Positions 10,173-20,647 of a stretch of 64,000 nucleotides of DNA are shown one piece after another. Origin of the DNA: Plotosus lineatus (taxonomy: Eukaryota > Chordata > Actinopteri > Siluriformes > Plotosidae); NCBI GenBank assembly GCA_024760905.1, contig CM045733.1, positions 39,182,501-39,246,500 on the forward strand, in the 5' to 3' direction. The notes beneath the pieces were generated by a model, which searched no databases, was not told the origin of the DNA, and saw nothing but the letters and a program-made list of their open reading frames with translations. The position numbers and the translations under genes are program-made. Numbering within the stretch: position 1 is the first letter of the stretch; each line of letters starts with the position of its first letter.

Positions 10173-10561
10173 ATAATGTGTATAAGAGATGAGTAATGTG
10201 CATTGAACTTTGCGAGTGTGTATAAGTGTTCAGTAGTGTGCTTTGGAGTTCAGTAATGTCGTAACGTGCTTAGTAGTGTTTATTAGTAGTCAATAATGTG
10301 TATAAAACTTCACCAGTGTCTATTAGTCCTTAGTAATTGTAAAAGTGTTCAGCAGTGGGTACTGGTGTTCGGTAATGTGTATTTGAGTTCAGTAAAGTAT
10401 ACTGGAGTTTAGTAGTGTGTATAAGGGTCAACTGTATATATTTCAGTAGTGTGTACAAAAGGTTCAGTAGTGTGCATTGGAATTCAGTAGTGTGTATAAG
10501 AGTTCAGCAGTGTGCATAAGAGTTTATTAACGTGTATAAGAGCTCATCGGTATGTATACGA

Positions 10562-10720
10562 GTTAATTCATTCATTCATTCATTCATTCATTCATTTTCT
10601 GAACAGTTTAATCCTGTTTATAGGGTCACGAGGAGGCTGGTGTCCATCTCAGCCAACTCTGGGCGAGAGTAGAGTACACCCTGGACAGCCTGTCAGGTCA
10701 TTGCAGGGCCTAGAAGAGTT
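10562..10720 (-). mobile_element. L2-type tail fragment, inverted
   Basis: (ATTC)n at 10565-10595, then TTTTCTGAACAGTTTAATCC and AGTAGAGTACACCCTGGACA. This is the reverse complement of the L2-type 3' tail seen in S1' SINEs, 5'-truncated, inside the diverged minisatellite. Confidence 0.65.
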
Positions 10721-10949
10721 CAGTAGTTTGTATAAGACCTCAGTAGTTTGTGTTGAGGGTTCAGTAGTTTGTGTTGGGAGTCCAGTAGTGTGTATACGAG
10801 TTCAGTAGAGTGTGTATAAGTGTTCACTAATGTGTATAAGTGTTCAGTTGTGTGGCTTAGAGTTCGGGAGTGTATATACGTGTTCAGTAGTGTGCACTGG
10901 AATTTAGAAGTGTGTATAACTGTTTAGTAGTGTCAATAAGTGTTCAATA

Positions 10950-10956
<7 letters not shown>

Positions 10957-11011
<55 letters not shown>
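10957..11011. repeat. (TA)n microsatellite
   Basis: About 27 TA units inside the minisatellite, at the border between diverged and homogeneous units. Confidence 0.9.
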
Positions 11012-11013
<2 letters not shown>

Positions 11014-12529
11014 TCAGGAGTATGTATAAGACATCAGTAGTGTGTATAAGAGTTCAGTAGTGTGTATAAGAGATCAGTAGTGTGTATCAGAGTTCAGGAG
11101 TGTGAATAGGAGTTCAGTAGTGTGAATAAGAGTTCAGTAGTGTGTATAAGAGATCAGTGGTGTGTCTAAGAGATCAGTAGTGTGTATAAGAGTTCAGTAG
11201 TGTGTATAAGAGTTCAGTAGTATGTATAAGAGTTCAGGAGTGTGAATAAGAGTTCAGTCGTGTGTATAAGAGATCAGTAGTGTGTATAAGAGTTCGGTAG
11301 TATGTATAAGAGTTCAGTAGTATGTATAAGAGTTCAGTAGTGTGTATAAGAGATCAGTAGTGTGTATAAGAGTTCAGTAGTATGTATAAGAGTTCAGTAG
11401 TGTGTATAAGAGTTCAGTAGTGTGTATAAGAGTTCAGTAGTATGTATAACAGTTCAGTAGTGTGTATAAGAGTTCAGTAGTGTGTATAAGAGATCAGTAG
11501 TGTGAATAAGAGATCAGTAGTATGTATAAGAGTTCAGTAGTGTGTATAAGAGTTCAGTAGTGTGTATAAGAGATCAGTAGTGTGAATAAGAGATCAGTAG
11601 TGTGAATGAGAGTTCAGTAGAGTGTATAAGAGATCAGTAGTGTGTATAAGAGATCAGTAGTGTGTATAAGAGTTCAAGGGTGTGTATAAGAGATCAGTGG
11701 TGTGTATAAGAGATCAGTAGTGTGTAGTGTGTATTAGAGTTCAGTAGTGTGTATAAGCGATCAGTAGTGTGTATAAGAGATCAGTAGTATGTATAAGAGT
11801 TCAGTAGTCAGTAGTGTGTATAAGAGATCAGTGGTGTGTCTAAGAGATCAGTAGTGTGTATAAGAGTTCAGTAGTGTGTATAAGAGTTCAGTAGTGTGTA
11901 TAAGAGATCAGTAGTGTGTATAAGAGTTCAGTAGTGTGTATAAGAGTTCAGTAGTGTGTATAAGAGATCAGTAGTGTGTATAAGAGTTCAGTAGTATGTA
12001 TAAGAGTTCAGTAGTGTGTATAAGAGATCAGTAGTGTGTATAAGAGTTCAGTAGTATGTATAAGAGTTCAGTAGTGTGTATAAGAGATCAGTAGTGTGTA
12101 TAAGAGTTCAGTAGTGTGTATAAGAGATCAGTAGTGTGTATAAGAGTTCAGTAGTGTGTATAAGAGTTCAGTAGTATGTATAAGAGTTCAGTAGTGTGTA
12201 TAAGAGTTCAGTCGTGTGTATAAGAGTTCAGTAGTATGTATAAGAGTTCAGTAGTATGTATAAGAGTTCAGTAGTGTGTATAAGAGTTCAGTAGTGTGAA
12301 TAAAAGTTCTGCAAAGTTTATATGAGTTCAGTAGTGTGTTTTCGAGTTCAGCAGTGTTTATAAGAGTTCAATAGTTTGTATTAGAGTTCAGTAGCATGTA
12401 TAAATGTTTATCAGTGCTGGAAAATCATGAGTTCGAGAGTACAGATGAGTTTTGTGAAGTATAAAAGCCTTCGCGGAACCGCACTAAAGTTACATTATTG
12501 TGCTAAAGACGCAACACCACGGTGTGAAA

Positions 12530-12531
12530 GT

Positions 12532-12598
<67 letters not shown>
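12530..12598. repeat. (GT)n(GA)n compound microsatellite
   Basis: GT dinucleotides followed by GA dinucleotides with one GC interruption. It lies inside the predicted first intron of the minus-strand gene candidate. Confidence 0.95.
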
Positions 12599-12601
<3 letters not shown>

Positions 12602-12692
12602 CTCAGTCGGAGTGTCGGACTGTGTGGAGTTTCAGGATCCATGTTGGCAGCTCGGAGTAAAAGCAGAGGATTAGAAAAGAGTTTCAACTCAC

Positions 12693-12747
12693 CGAGACTC
12701 AGAGAAAAAGAGCAGAAAAACAGCAGATCGGAGAATAAACACTTCAT
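12693..12747 (-). CDS. Candidate first coding exon (signal peptide)
   Basis: The minus strand reads ATG in a good context (AGG before ATG, A after), encoding MKCLFSDLLFFCSFSLSL, then G|GTGAGT, a strong splice donor. The peptide looks like a short secretory signal, and the intron is phase 1, common between signal-peptide and ectodomain exons. An upstream ATG (12779) opens an overlapping 8-codon uORF ending at 12756. The surrounding DNA is the most CpG-rich of the window. No downstream exon was found at lower coordinates, where the first intron would contain the 3.1-kb minisatellite. The gene is not identifiable; this is a prediction from start, donor and composition only. Confidence 0.4.
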
Positions 12748-13100
12748 CCTGCTGTTCAGCTCCACCAGCACTCCGCCATTATCTCCCTCTCCCTCTCGCC
12801 CTCTCTCTCTCTCTCTCTCTGACTCTTTCTTTACCGACTCCTTTTTGTCCAGAAGCAGCTCCGCGAATCGAGTCAGAGTCAGCGGGAGCGCGCACGGAAC
12901 GAACGAACGCGCGCGCGCGAGCGCATACACACGCTCACACACACTCACACACACGCACACACACACATACACAACGTCACGTCACCGCGTGCACGAGAGC
13001 TGCATTCCATTTACATATACTCAGTATATGCGCACGCACACATCACACATGGAACACGCACGCAAACACACACACGCGCGCGCACGCACGCACAAAGCTA
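12748..13100 (-). promoter_or_regulatory. CpG- and GA-rich promoter-like block
   Basis: Contains a CT/GA run (about 12784-12822 on plus), then CGCGAATCGAG, GCGGGAGCGCGCACGGAACG and an alternating CG run near 12910, followed by CA-rich and CG-rich sequence to about 13090. CpG density is far above the AT-rich remainder. It lies just upstream of the candidate signal-peptide exon, as expected for a promoter/5' UTR. There is no evidence of transcription. Confidence 0.4.
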
Positions 13101-13245
13101 CTCAGAACAAACATCAAAGCAAAGACACGATCAAAGCAATATCAAAAGTGCCGCATCTTATACGGTTTAACAGCACAGTGATCATTTCTAACTTTAGTGT
13201 TTTGTTTTGTTAAATTATAACAGATTCTCCGACAAAAAAATTGTG

Positions 13246-13253
13246 TGTGTGTG

Positions 13254-13291
<38 letters not shown>

Positions 13292-13350
13292 GTATGTGTA
13301 TGTGTATGTGTGTGTGTGTTTATGTGTGTGTGGTGTGTATGTGTGTGTTC
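13246..13350. repeat. (GT)n microsatellite
   Basis: GT repeat with scattered TATG interruptions, at the 5' edge of the S4 SINE. Confidence 0.9.
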
Positions 13351-13369
13351 CTGCACACACTGCAGGGCG

Positions 13370-13530
13370 GTGGTGGCTCAGTGGTTAAGGCTTCAATTAC
13401 TAATCAAAGGTTGGTGGTCCCAGTCCCATCAACCTGCCACTGTTGGGCCCTTGAGCAAGGCCCTTAACCTTTGATCGCTCAGTTGTATAACAAATAATAA
13501 ATGTATTTCACTCTGGATAAGTGTGTGTGT
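13370..13530 (+). mobile_element. tRNA-headed SINE, family S4
   Basis: Head GGTGGTGGCTCAGTGGTTAA, a degenerate B box (GGTGGTCCCAGTCCC), then CCACTGTTGGGCCCTTGAGC and AAGGCCCTTAACC. Ends AATGTATTTCACTCTGGATAAG with a short GT run. A common fish SINE type. Confidence 0.7.
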
Positions 13531-13639
13531 GTGTGTGATCATTACTGCAATCTGCAAGAATGCTGTTTTGATTATATAAGGTTCTAATAAGAATTTTTGT
13601 GAAAACGTATTACTATCATTATTGTTGTTATTTTATCAT

Positions 13640-13640
13640 C

Positions 13641-13672
<32 letters not shown>

Positions 13673-13679
13673 GTACATC

Positions 13680-13724
<45 letters not shown>
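13640..13724. repeat. (AAT)n microsatellite
   Basis: Two trinucleotide AAT/ATA tracts separated by about 12 bp. Confidence 0.95.
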
Positions 13725-13727
<3 letters not shown>

Positions 13728-13825
13728 GTACAATTATTGTCTGTTTAGTAATAAAAAAGTACACTTCTAATGTACAGTACATATTTGAATTATAGTTTCA
13801 GATTTCTGTTGCCCAGAATCGGCAA

Positions 13826-14110
13826 AAATGGGTGCCAGCCTCACCTGGACCCGAATTAGACTTAAGCTTCTTAGAAAATTAATAACACCCAGAGCAGCTA
13901 ACTGGATTATTAAGGCCAGCCATGTCTCTCACTGTCTTTGGTGTGAGGTTCGTGAAAACAGCAGCTGTAAAGCCATCAGCATGTTTCCGCCCTGCAATGG
14001 CCTGGCGAGATGTTCAGGGTGTACTCTGCCCTTGCCCGGAGTCGGCTGGGATGGGTGCCAGCCTCCCCACAACCCTAATTAGGATGAAGCGGTTACAGAA
14101 AATGATGATG
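13826..14110 (+). mobile_element. L2-type tail fragment plus truncated S1' SINE
   Basis: 13826-13878 is a degenerate L2-type tail (GGGTGCCAGCCTCACCTGGA ... CTTAGAAAATTA). From about 13880 a 5'-truncated S1' SINE follows: GCAGCTAACTGGATTATTAA, CCATGTCTCTCACTGTCTTT, then CCTAATTAGGATGAAGCGGT and a GAT repeat. The two pieces are in tandem, same orientation. Confidence 0.65.
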
Positions 14111-14902
14111 ATGAAGAAAATTTATAAATGTGTGGTAGATTTTTGTTAATATAATTTTCAAACTTTTGAAACAATATGTTAGTTTTTTAATATAAATAAT
14201 AATGTTAATTTTATTAGTTTTCTTCTTCTTCTTCTTCTTTTTCTTCTTCTTCTTTTCCTTTCGGCTGTTCCCTTCAGGAGTCGCCACAGCAAATCATCTG
14301 CCTCCATCTCACCCTGTCCTCTGCATCTGCTTCTCTTACACTAACTACCTTCATGTCCTCCTTCACCACATCCATAAATCTTCTCTTTGGTCTTCCTCGA
14401 GGCCTTCTGCCTGGCACTTCCAACCTGAACATCCTACTACCAATATATTCACTATCCCTCCTCTGTACATGTCCAAATTATCTCAATCTAGCCTCTCTGA
14501 CTTTGTCTCCAAAACATCTTTCATGTGCTGTCCCACTGATGTACTCATTCCTGATTCGATCCATCCTCGTTATTCCCAAAGAGAAGCTCAACATTTTCAT
14601 CTCTGCTACCTCCAGCTCTGCCTCCTGTCTTTTCCCCAGGGCCACTGTTTGTAAACATCGCTGGCCTCATCACCATCTTGTACACTTTTTTTTTGCCGAT
14701 ACCTTCCTATCACACATCACACCAGACACTTTTCTCCAACCATTCCAACCTGCCTGTACACGCTTCTTCACCACTTTTCCACACTCTCCATTGCTCTGGA
14801 TTGTTGAGCCTAGGTACTTAAAATCCTCCACCTTCTTTATCTCTGCTGCCTTTAACCTCACCATTCCTCTTGGGTCCTTGTCGTTCACACACATGTATTC
14901 TG

Positions 14903-15964
14903 AAAACCGGGAGGAAGTGGAGAGCCGATGAAGCTGTCACACACGCTGAATTGCGGATACGACACAGAGCCCTGGTCGGAGCAGTGACCCACGGTAGGGC
15001 TGGTCTGGGAACATGTACAACGCCACAGTATGAGAAGGCCAAGGGGAAGGAGAGACGGCGATTGGTGCAGGAGGAGGTGAGGGCAGAAGTGGAAGAGAGG
15101 AGGAGCAGCAGAGCAGTCGGCCTAAGGCAGCAGGGTGCCTGGACAAGGTGGGAGCAGGCCATGGAACGAAAAGTCACATGGGCAGAGCTTTGGCGGGCAG
15201 AGCCGCACCGAATAAAGTTCCTTGTCCAAGCAGTCTATGACATTCTGCCCAGTCCATCAAACCTCTCCATTTGGGGTAGAATAGAGTCTCCCAACTGCCC
15301 GCAGTGCCCAGGCAGAGGCACGTTGGAGCACATTCTGAGCTGCTGTCCAGTAGCCCTTGGGCAGGGGCGGTACACCTGGCGCCACAACCAGGTTCTGAAA
15401 CCCATTGCGGAAGTCATCAGCATGGGAATCAGCAAAAGCAGCAGACGGTCCTGCCCCACCACTCAGTTGATCACCTTTGTGAAGGCGGGTGAGAAGTTGG
15501 GAAAAACCGCAGGATCCAGGAACCCATCGGGGCTACTGGCAACCGCAAAAGACTGGCAGCTGTCTGTTGACCTGGAGAAACAACTCAAGTTCCCCCAGTG
15601 TATTGTCTCAACCACCCTGAGGCCAGACATCCTTCTGGTGTCAAAGGAGACAAAGAGCATCATCTTGATGGAGCTCACCGTGCCATGGGAGGACCGACTG
15701 GATGAGGCCCATGAGAGAAAGAAGACCAAATATGAAGATCTGGTCGTAGGCTGCCGTAAGCAGGGCTGGAAGGCACAGTGTATGCCCATCGAGGTTGGCT
15801 GCAGAGGGTTCGCAGGCCAATCCCTCTATAAAACCTTGAGTGTGCTGGGCATTACGGGGATAGAGAGGAGAAGAGCCATCAAGAGGATCACTGAGGAAGC
15901 AGAGAAAGCCTCGAGATGGCTGTGGATTAGGAGAGGAGATCCATGGAAAGCAAAAGCCACCTGA
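14903..15964 (+). CDS. R2-type LINE ORF, C-terminal part (zinc knuckle + PD-D/ExK endonuclease)
   Basis: Open for about 353 codons after the nesting junction. A frame to the ATG at 14870 is continuous only because antisense A1 happens to be open. Visible modules: a linker with MRQQ-like GLRQQGAWTRWEQAMERKVT; a CCHC knuckle CPQCPGRGTLEHILSCC at about 15296-15348; and a restriction-like endonuclease core RPDILLV ... IILMELTVPWED ... KYEDL (about 15621-15741). It ends WLWIRRGDPWKAKAT. In intact elements this endonuclease nicks the target for target-primed reverse transcription; the RT domain is absent here. No stops in what remains, suggesting a fairly young insertion. Exact clade (R2, R4/Dong, Hero, NeSL) not determined. 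Confidence 0.8.
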   Translation, partial: KTGRKWRADEAVTHAELRIRHRALVGAVTHGRAGLGTCTTPQYEKAKGKERRRLVQEEVRAEVEERRSSRAVGLRQQGAWTRWEQAMERKVTWAELWRAEPHRIKFLVQAVYDILPSPSNLSIWGRIESPNCPQCPGRGTLEHILSCCPVALGQGRYTWRHNQVLKPIAEVISMGISKSSRRSCPTTQLITFVKAGEKLGKTAGSRNPSGLLATAKDWQLSVDLEKQLKFPQCIVSTTLRPDILLVSKETKSIILMELTVPWEDRLDEAHERKKTKYEDLVVGCRKQGWKAQCMPIEVGCRGFAGQSLYKTLSVLGITGIERRRAIKRITEEAEKASRWLWIRRGDPWKAKAT

Positions 15965-16103
15965 ACACAAGTCGGGTCTGATCAACCATGGCTGGGTCGC
16001 CTGGGCGAGGGTGTCTGATGTTGAAAGACCCGAAACATCCGAGGACCTCAGGTTACATCACTGATGATGTGTTCAGGAGCATCCTAGAGATGTATCATAA
16101 CAA
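14903..16103 (+). mobile_element. 5'-truncated R2-type LINE nested in A1
   Basis: The A1 sequence stops at ...TGTATTCTG and resumes at TGTCTTACTGAGG; comparison with intact copies shows nothing missing and only TG duplicated. The insert carries the C-terminal part of an R2-superfamily polyprotein, a 3' UTR of about 140 bp, and ends ...ATCCTAGAGATGTATCATAACAA. Its reading direction opposes that of A1. Confidence 0.8.
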
Positions 16104-18568
16104 TGTCTTACTGAGGCTAACCTTCATTCCTCTCCTTTCCGAGGCATACCTCCACCTCTCTAGGTTTTCCTCCACTTGTTCTCTGCTCTCACTACCAATC
16201 ACAATGTCATCCACAAACATTATAGTCCATGAAGATTATTGTCTAACCTCGTATGTCAGCCTGTCCATCACCATAGCAAACATGAAGGAGCTCAGAGCTG
16301 ATCCTTGATGCAGTTCTACCTCCACCTTGAATTCTTCGGCCACGAAGACAGCACACCTCATCACTGTCTTACTTCTCTCATACATGTCCTGCGCCACTCT
16401 GACATACTTCTCTGCCACTCCAGACTTCCTCATACAATACCACAGTTCCTCTCTCGGCACCCTGTCATATGCTTTCTCTAGATCCACAAAGGCACAATGC
16501 AGCTCCTTCTGACCTTCTCTGTACTTCTCTATTAACATCCTCAAAGCAAACACTGCATCTGTGGTGTTCTTTCTTGGCATGAAACCAAACCGTTGTTCAC
16601 AAATGCTGACCTCTGCCCTTAGTCTATCTTCCACTATTCCTTCCCATAACTTAATTATATGGTTCATCAACTTTATCCCTCTGTAGATGCCACAACTCTG
16701 CACATTTCCCTTGTTCTTAAAAATGGGCACCAGCACACTTCTCCACCATTCCTCCGGCATCTGCTCACTCTCTAAGACCTTGTTGAATGTTCTTGTCAGA
16801 AAATCTACTGCTACCTCTCCTAGACATTTCCATACCTCCACAGGTATGTCATCAGGACCAACTGCCTTGCCACTTTTCATCCTCTTCAATGCCCTCCTCA
16901 CTTCACCCTTGCTAATTTTTGATACGTCCTGGTCCTCAACAATCATCTCTTCTACTCTTTTTTCTCTCTCTCATTTTCCTCATTCATCAGCTCTTCAAAG
17001 TACTCTTTCCATCTTCCCAGCACACTTCTGTCATCAGTCAATACATTTCCCTCTCTGTCCTTTATCACTCTAACTTGATGCACGTCCTTCCCATCTCTAT
17101 TTCTCTGCTGTGCCAACCTATATAAATCATTTTCTCCCTCCTTACTGTGCAACCTAGCATACAAGTCATCATACACGCTCTGTTTGGCCTTTGACACTGC
17201 TACCTTCGCCTTACGCTGTGTCTCTCTGTATGCCTGTTAACTCTCTTCGGTCCTCTCAATGTCCCACTTCTTCTTAGCTAACCTCTTCCTTTGTACATAC
17301 TCCTGCACGTCCTCATTCCACCACCAAGTCTCCTTGTCTACTTTCCTTCCAGAACACACACCAGTCTCCCTGATCACATTTGCTGTGGTTGTCCAGTCAT
17401 CTGGAAGCACTTGCTGACCACATAAAGCCTGTTTCAACTCCTCCTTGAAGACAACATGACACTCTTACTTTTTCAGCTTCCACTACTTTGTCTTCTGCTC
17501 TGCCTTTGCCTTCTTCACCTTCCTCACCATCAGTATCATCCTGCACACCACCATCCTATGCTGTTTGGTAACACTCTCACCCACTACTACTTTGCAGTTA
17601 CTGACTTCCTTCAAATTGCATCGCCTACACAAGATGTAGTCGACCTGTGTGCTCCTACCTCCACTTTTATAAGTCACCCGATGCTTCTCTCTTCTGGAAG
17701 AAAGTATTTACCACAGCCATTTCCATCCTTTTTGCAAAATCTACCAACATCTGTCCTTCTGCGTTCCTGTCCTGGATACCAAACCTGCCCATTACTTCCT
17801 CGTTCCCTCTGTTTCCTGCACCAACATGTCCATTGAAGTCTGCCCCAATGACCACTCTTTCACCTCTGGGGGTATTCTGCATCACTTCGTATAACTCCCT
17901 CCAGAATCTCTCCTTCTGTTCTTGCTCACATCCTGCCTGTGGGGCATAAGCACTAACAACATTGAACATCACGCCTTCAATTTCTAAATTGAGACTCATG
18001 ACTCTGTCTGACACTCTTTTCACTTCTAGAACATTCCTGACCAACTCCTCCTTCAAGATGACTCCTACTCCATTTCTCTTCCCATCCACACCATGAAAAA
18101 ACAGCTTAAACCCTGCTCCTAAGCTTCTAGCCTTGCAACCTTTCCACCTGGTCTCCTGAACACACAGTATGTCCACCTTCTTCCTCTCCATCATGTCAGC
18201 CAGTTCTCTACCTTTTTCTGTCGTAGTTCCAACATTCAAAGTCCCTACTCTCAGTTCTAGGCTCACGCTTTTCCTTTTCTCTCTCTGCCGACGGACACGC
18301 CTTCCGCCTCTTCTTCTTCTTCGACCAACAGTAGTCCAATTTCCACCAGCACCCTGTTGGTTAACAGCACTGATGGTGGTCGATGTTAACCCGGTCCTCG
18401 ACCGATCGGGTATGGAGGAAATATTTGTGATTTGCATATTTGATCTGGCTTAGGTTTTACGTCAGATGCACTTCCTGACACAACCCACTGCATTTATCCG
18501 GGCTTGAGACCGGTATGAGTGAGAGCACTGGCTTGTGCCTCCCTCATGGCTGCATGATTAATTTTATT

Positions 18569-18949
18569 TGTATAATACATAATTAAAGGATTTAAGAATG
18601 TTGATTTGTGCTATGAAATTTACACTCGTGAGTTTTAATTGTTAAAAATAAGCCCGTTTGAGGTGGGTGTGTCCCAAATCACACACTACCCTATACTGTC
18701 TATTCCAGAGGAAACAGCATCATCAGTCCACTGTGAGGGAACGAAACTGGTTTAGGACACGTAAACAAACAATTCTGCCCAAAAGTATCAGATAAACATA
18801 ACCTCTGTTTTGATGGTCATTCCTCAGATTCAGATATGAGGGAGGGAACTAAGGTCCATAGGTGGAGTTATAGTCTGGAAATAAACCTAATAAGAATAAA
18901 GCTCATATTTAATTTCTGTGATGACTCAGCTGTTGATTGGTTGAGTGGA
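18569..18949. other. No gene recognised
   Basis: Unique AT-rich sequence between copy A1 and a 51-bp LINE-tail insertion. Confidence 0.4.
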
Positions 18950-18965
18950 TGCTTTTAGGACATCT

Positions 18966-19016
18966 TCTTCTTTTCCTTTTGGCTTTTCCCTTCAGGGGTC
19001 GCCACAGCGAATCATC
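18966..19016 (-). mobile_element. 51-bp family A / S1 3'-tail insertion
   Basis: Reverse complement of the common terminus GATTCGCTGTGGCGACCCC...GGAAAAGAAG. It is flanked by a perfect 16-bp duplication TGCTTTTAGGACATCT (18950-18965 and 19017-19032). It is therefore a complete retrotransposition event that copied only the last 51 bp of a LINE or SINE. Confidence 0.85.
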
Positions 19017-19032
19017 TGCTTTTAGGACATCT

Positions 19033-19370
19033 GTGACACGATGTTTGAGTTGAAATAAATTTTTTGTACTGTTTTTTTTTTTTCAAGATTTCAGAGTCCT
19101 TATTGCCGTTATTGTGCACACATAATGAAATTTTGTATGACACTTTCAGCTTTAAAAAGACACAAACAAGACAATAAACTACAATTAACCCCACCAAGAG
19201 CATACTATAAACCCTGGGAATTATATACACAAACTTTTAAGTAAAAATATAAAGTCTAAACACCTGTGTATAAAAATTGATCACTGGGACAAATCGTATG
19301 TACATTGAAGGCACTGTGAAATTAAATAAATAAATAGTAGCAGCAAAGTGGATAAACTAGAATGTCTCTC
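19033..19370. other. No gene recognised
   Basis: AT-rich, with a run of T at 19072-19083. No feature supported. Confidence 0.4.
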
Positions 19371-19510
19371 TTCCTTTCGGCTTTTTCCCTTTTACTCGGG
19401 AGTCGCCACAGTGAAACATCTGATTCGCACGTTTGATTTGGCAGAGGTTTTTACATCGGATGCCCTTCCTGTCACAACCCTTTTAGAAAGGGACAGTGCT
19501 GGGACGGAGG
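19371..19510 (-). mobile_element. S1 SINE, 3' part only
   Basis: Reverse complement of the S1 tail: GGCTTTTTCCCTTTTACTCG, GGAGTCGCCACAGTGAAACA, then GGATGCCCTTCCTGTCACAA. This includes both the family A 3'-end block and the leader-derived block. The tRNA head is missing, so it is 5'-truncated. Confidence 0.7.
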
Positions 19511-20185
19511 GATGATGGCTTTCACAGCTTTGGGGAAAAAGCTGTTTTTTGAGTCTGGTTCTGCTGGTCTTGATGATTCTGTAGTTATTTCCCAAAAAGA
19601 AGAGGTACACACAGTCAATTTCCTGGGTGTTTGGGATCTGTCACAGTATGGCTTGTCTTCTTCTGGGCCCGGACAGCATATATTGTGTCCAGATCTGGTA
19701 GATGGCAGCCCTCAAACCCCTATGCCGTTCTCACATCCTGGTCAAATCCTTTCTGTCCTTAGCAGTGTAGTTACCGTACCACACTGTTGCACTGACACAG
19801 AGAATACTTTCTATTGTGGCACTGTTGAAGTTCTTGAGCAGCTGAGAGGAGAGTCCAGTATGTTTCTGCTTCTTAAGGAAGAAAAGTCTGTGTTGGACTT
19901 TCTTCATCAGGTGTGGGATGTTAACAGACCAGGACAGGTCAGATGAAATGTGGACACCCAGCAACTTAATACTGTTCATATGCTTCAATGCCTCAATATG
20001 AATGCAAAGAGGAGCATACTCTGTGTTCCTGGTCCTCCTATAGTCCACTATGACTTCCTTGGTCTTATTGGTGTTCCGAATGAGGTTGTTAGTTGAACAC
20101 CAGTTTATCAGGTGATGGATCTCCTCTTTGTAGTTGGTATCATCAGTGTCTGATATCCTCCATGGTGGTGTCGTCAACAAACTTC
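19511..20185 (-). mobile_element. Rex1-like LINE fragment (C-terminal RT region)
   Basis: Minus-strand frame 20180-19731 includes NKTKEVIVDYRRTRN, LLGVHISSDLSW and HRLFFLKKQK, the thumb region typical of Rex1/CR1-group reverse transcriptases. A second frame (19610-19500) gives KTSRTRLKKQLFPQS, matching the extreme C-terminus. The fragment is 5'-truncated and lacks the catalytic FADD region. Same family as 27131-28095. Confidence 0.7.
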
Positions 20186-20287
20186 ACAAGCGTTTATGTA
20201 GAATGGATAGCAGAGCAGTTGTGTGTTAAAGGGATGTTGTCTTTCTATTTCCATTAAAAACCCAGTGAATTCCATTCTATGCTTCCT

Positions 20288-20440
20288 TCAGGTACTCCAG
20301 TTTCCTCCTACAGACCAAAGACAATCATATTAGGGTAACTGGATGTTCCAAATTGCCCTTAGTTGTGACTATGACTGAGAATAGCTGTGGATTGCCTTGC
20401 AATGGTCTGGTGAACTGTTCAGGGTGTAACTCACCATAAA
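20288..20440 (+). mobile_element. S2 SINE body fragment
   Basis: CTCCAGTTTCCTCCTACAGA, CCAAAGACAATCATATTAGG, CCAAATTGCCCTTAGTTGTG, then CAGGGTGTAACTCACC. This is the plus-strand body of the S2-type SINE with an L2-like end, diverged and headless. Confidence 0.55.
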
Positions 20441-20545
20441 ACCAACAAAAAGTCATGGGGGGGGTAGTTGTGAGAATCTTCTTTCGCAAGATTGAAGCTG
20501 TAGCCAGAAGATTTTTTTTCCCAACTGGCAAGTTAAAGCAGAAGC

Positions 20546-20550
<5 letters not shown>

Positions 20551-20600
<50 letters not shown>

Positions 20601-20606
20601 GTGTGT

Positions 20607-20645
<39 letters not shown>
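20551..20645. repeat. (GT)n microsatellite
   Basis: About 47 GT units with two interruptions. Confidence 0.95.

Positions 20646-20647
<2 letters not shown>

Larger units (their letters stand above)
9339..12450. repeat. Minisatellite, 20-bp unit, about 3.1 kb
   Basis: The consensus unit is TGTGTATAAGAGTTCAGTAG. The core (about 11031-12300) holds roughly 60 units in close register with few changes, mainly AGTTCAG/AGATCAG and TGTGTA/TATGTA. Flanks (9339-10950 and 12300-12450) contain the same words, heavily diverged and out of phase. In 11881-12120 the AGTTCAG/AGATCAG variants follow a three-unit (60-bp) order repeated four times, a local higher-order repeat. A short out-of-phase segment at about 11726-11745 shifts the register. 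Two SINE insertions and a TA tract interrupt the diverged part. Confidence 0.95.
14216..18557 (-). mobile_element. RTE-clade LINE family A, copy A1 (split by R2-type LINE)
   Basis: Reads on the minus strand from the 5' leader (about 18556) to the GAA-rich 3' tail (14219-14253). Remnants in order: AP-type endonuclease (18437-17667; VDILCVQETRWKG, VVIGADFNGHVGAG), linker (17437-16952), reverse transcriptase (16946-16236; GKAVGPDDIPVEVW, CAFVDLEKAYDRVP), then the C-terminal region below 14900. Several frameshifts and stops. The repeat TTAATTTTATT flanks it (14205-14215 and 18558-18568), a plausible 11-bp target duplication. A 1.2-kb R2-type fragment is inserted at 14903-16103. Excluding that, the copy is about 3.1 kb, near full length. 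Confidence 0.85.

Noticed and set aside
11031..12300. Possible CRISPR-like array
   Set aside because: The units are contiguous 20-bp tandem repeats without spacers, in a vertebrate genome; it is a minisatellite.
12500..13213. 237-codon plus-strand ORF rich in RERE, SLSL and HTHT
   Set aside because: It is a translation of GT/GA/CT/CA simple repeats and CpG-rich DNA. The better reading here is the minus-strand signal-peptide exon.
14870..14902. ATG at 14870 as the start of the R2-type ORF
   Set aside because: These codons are antisense RTE copy A1 sequence left of the nesting junction; the R2-type element begins at 14903 and is 5'-truncated.
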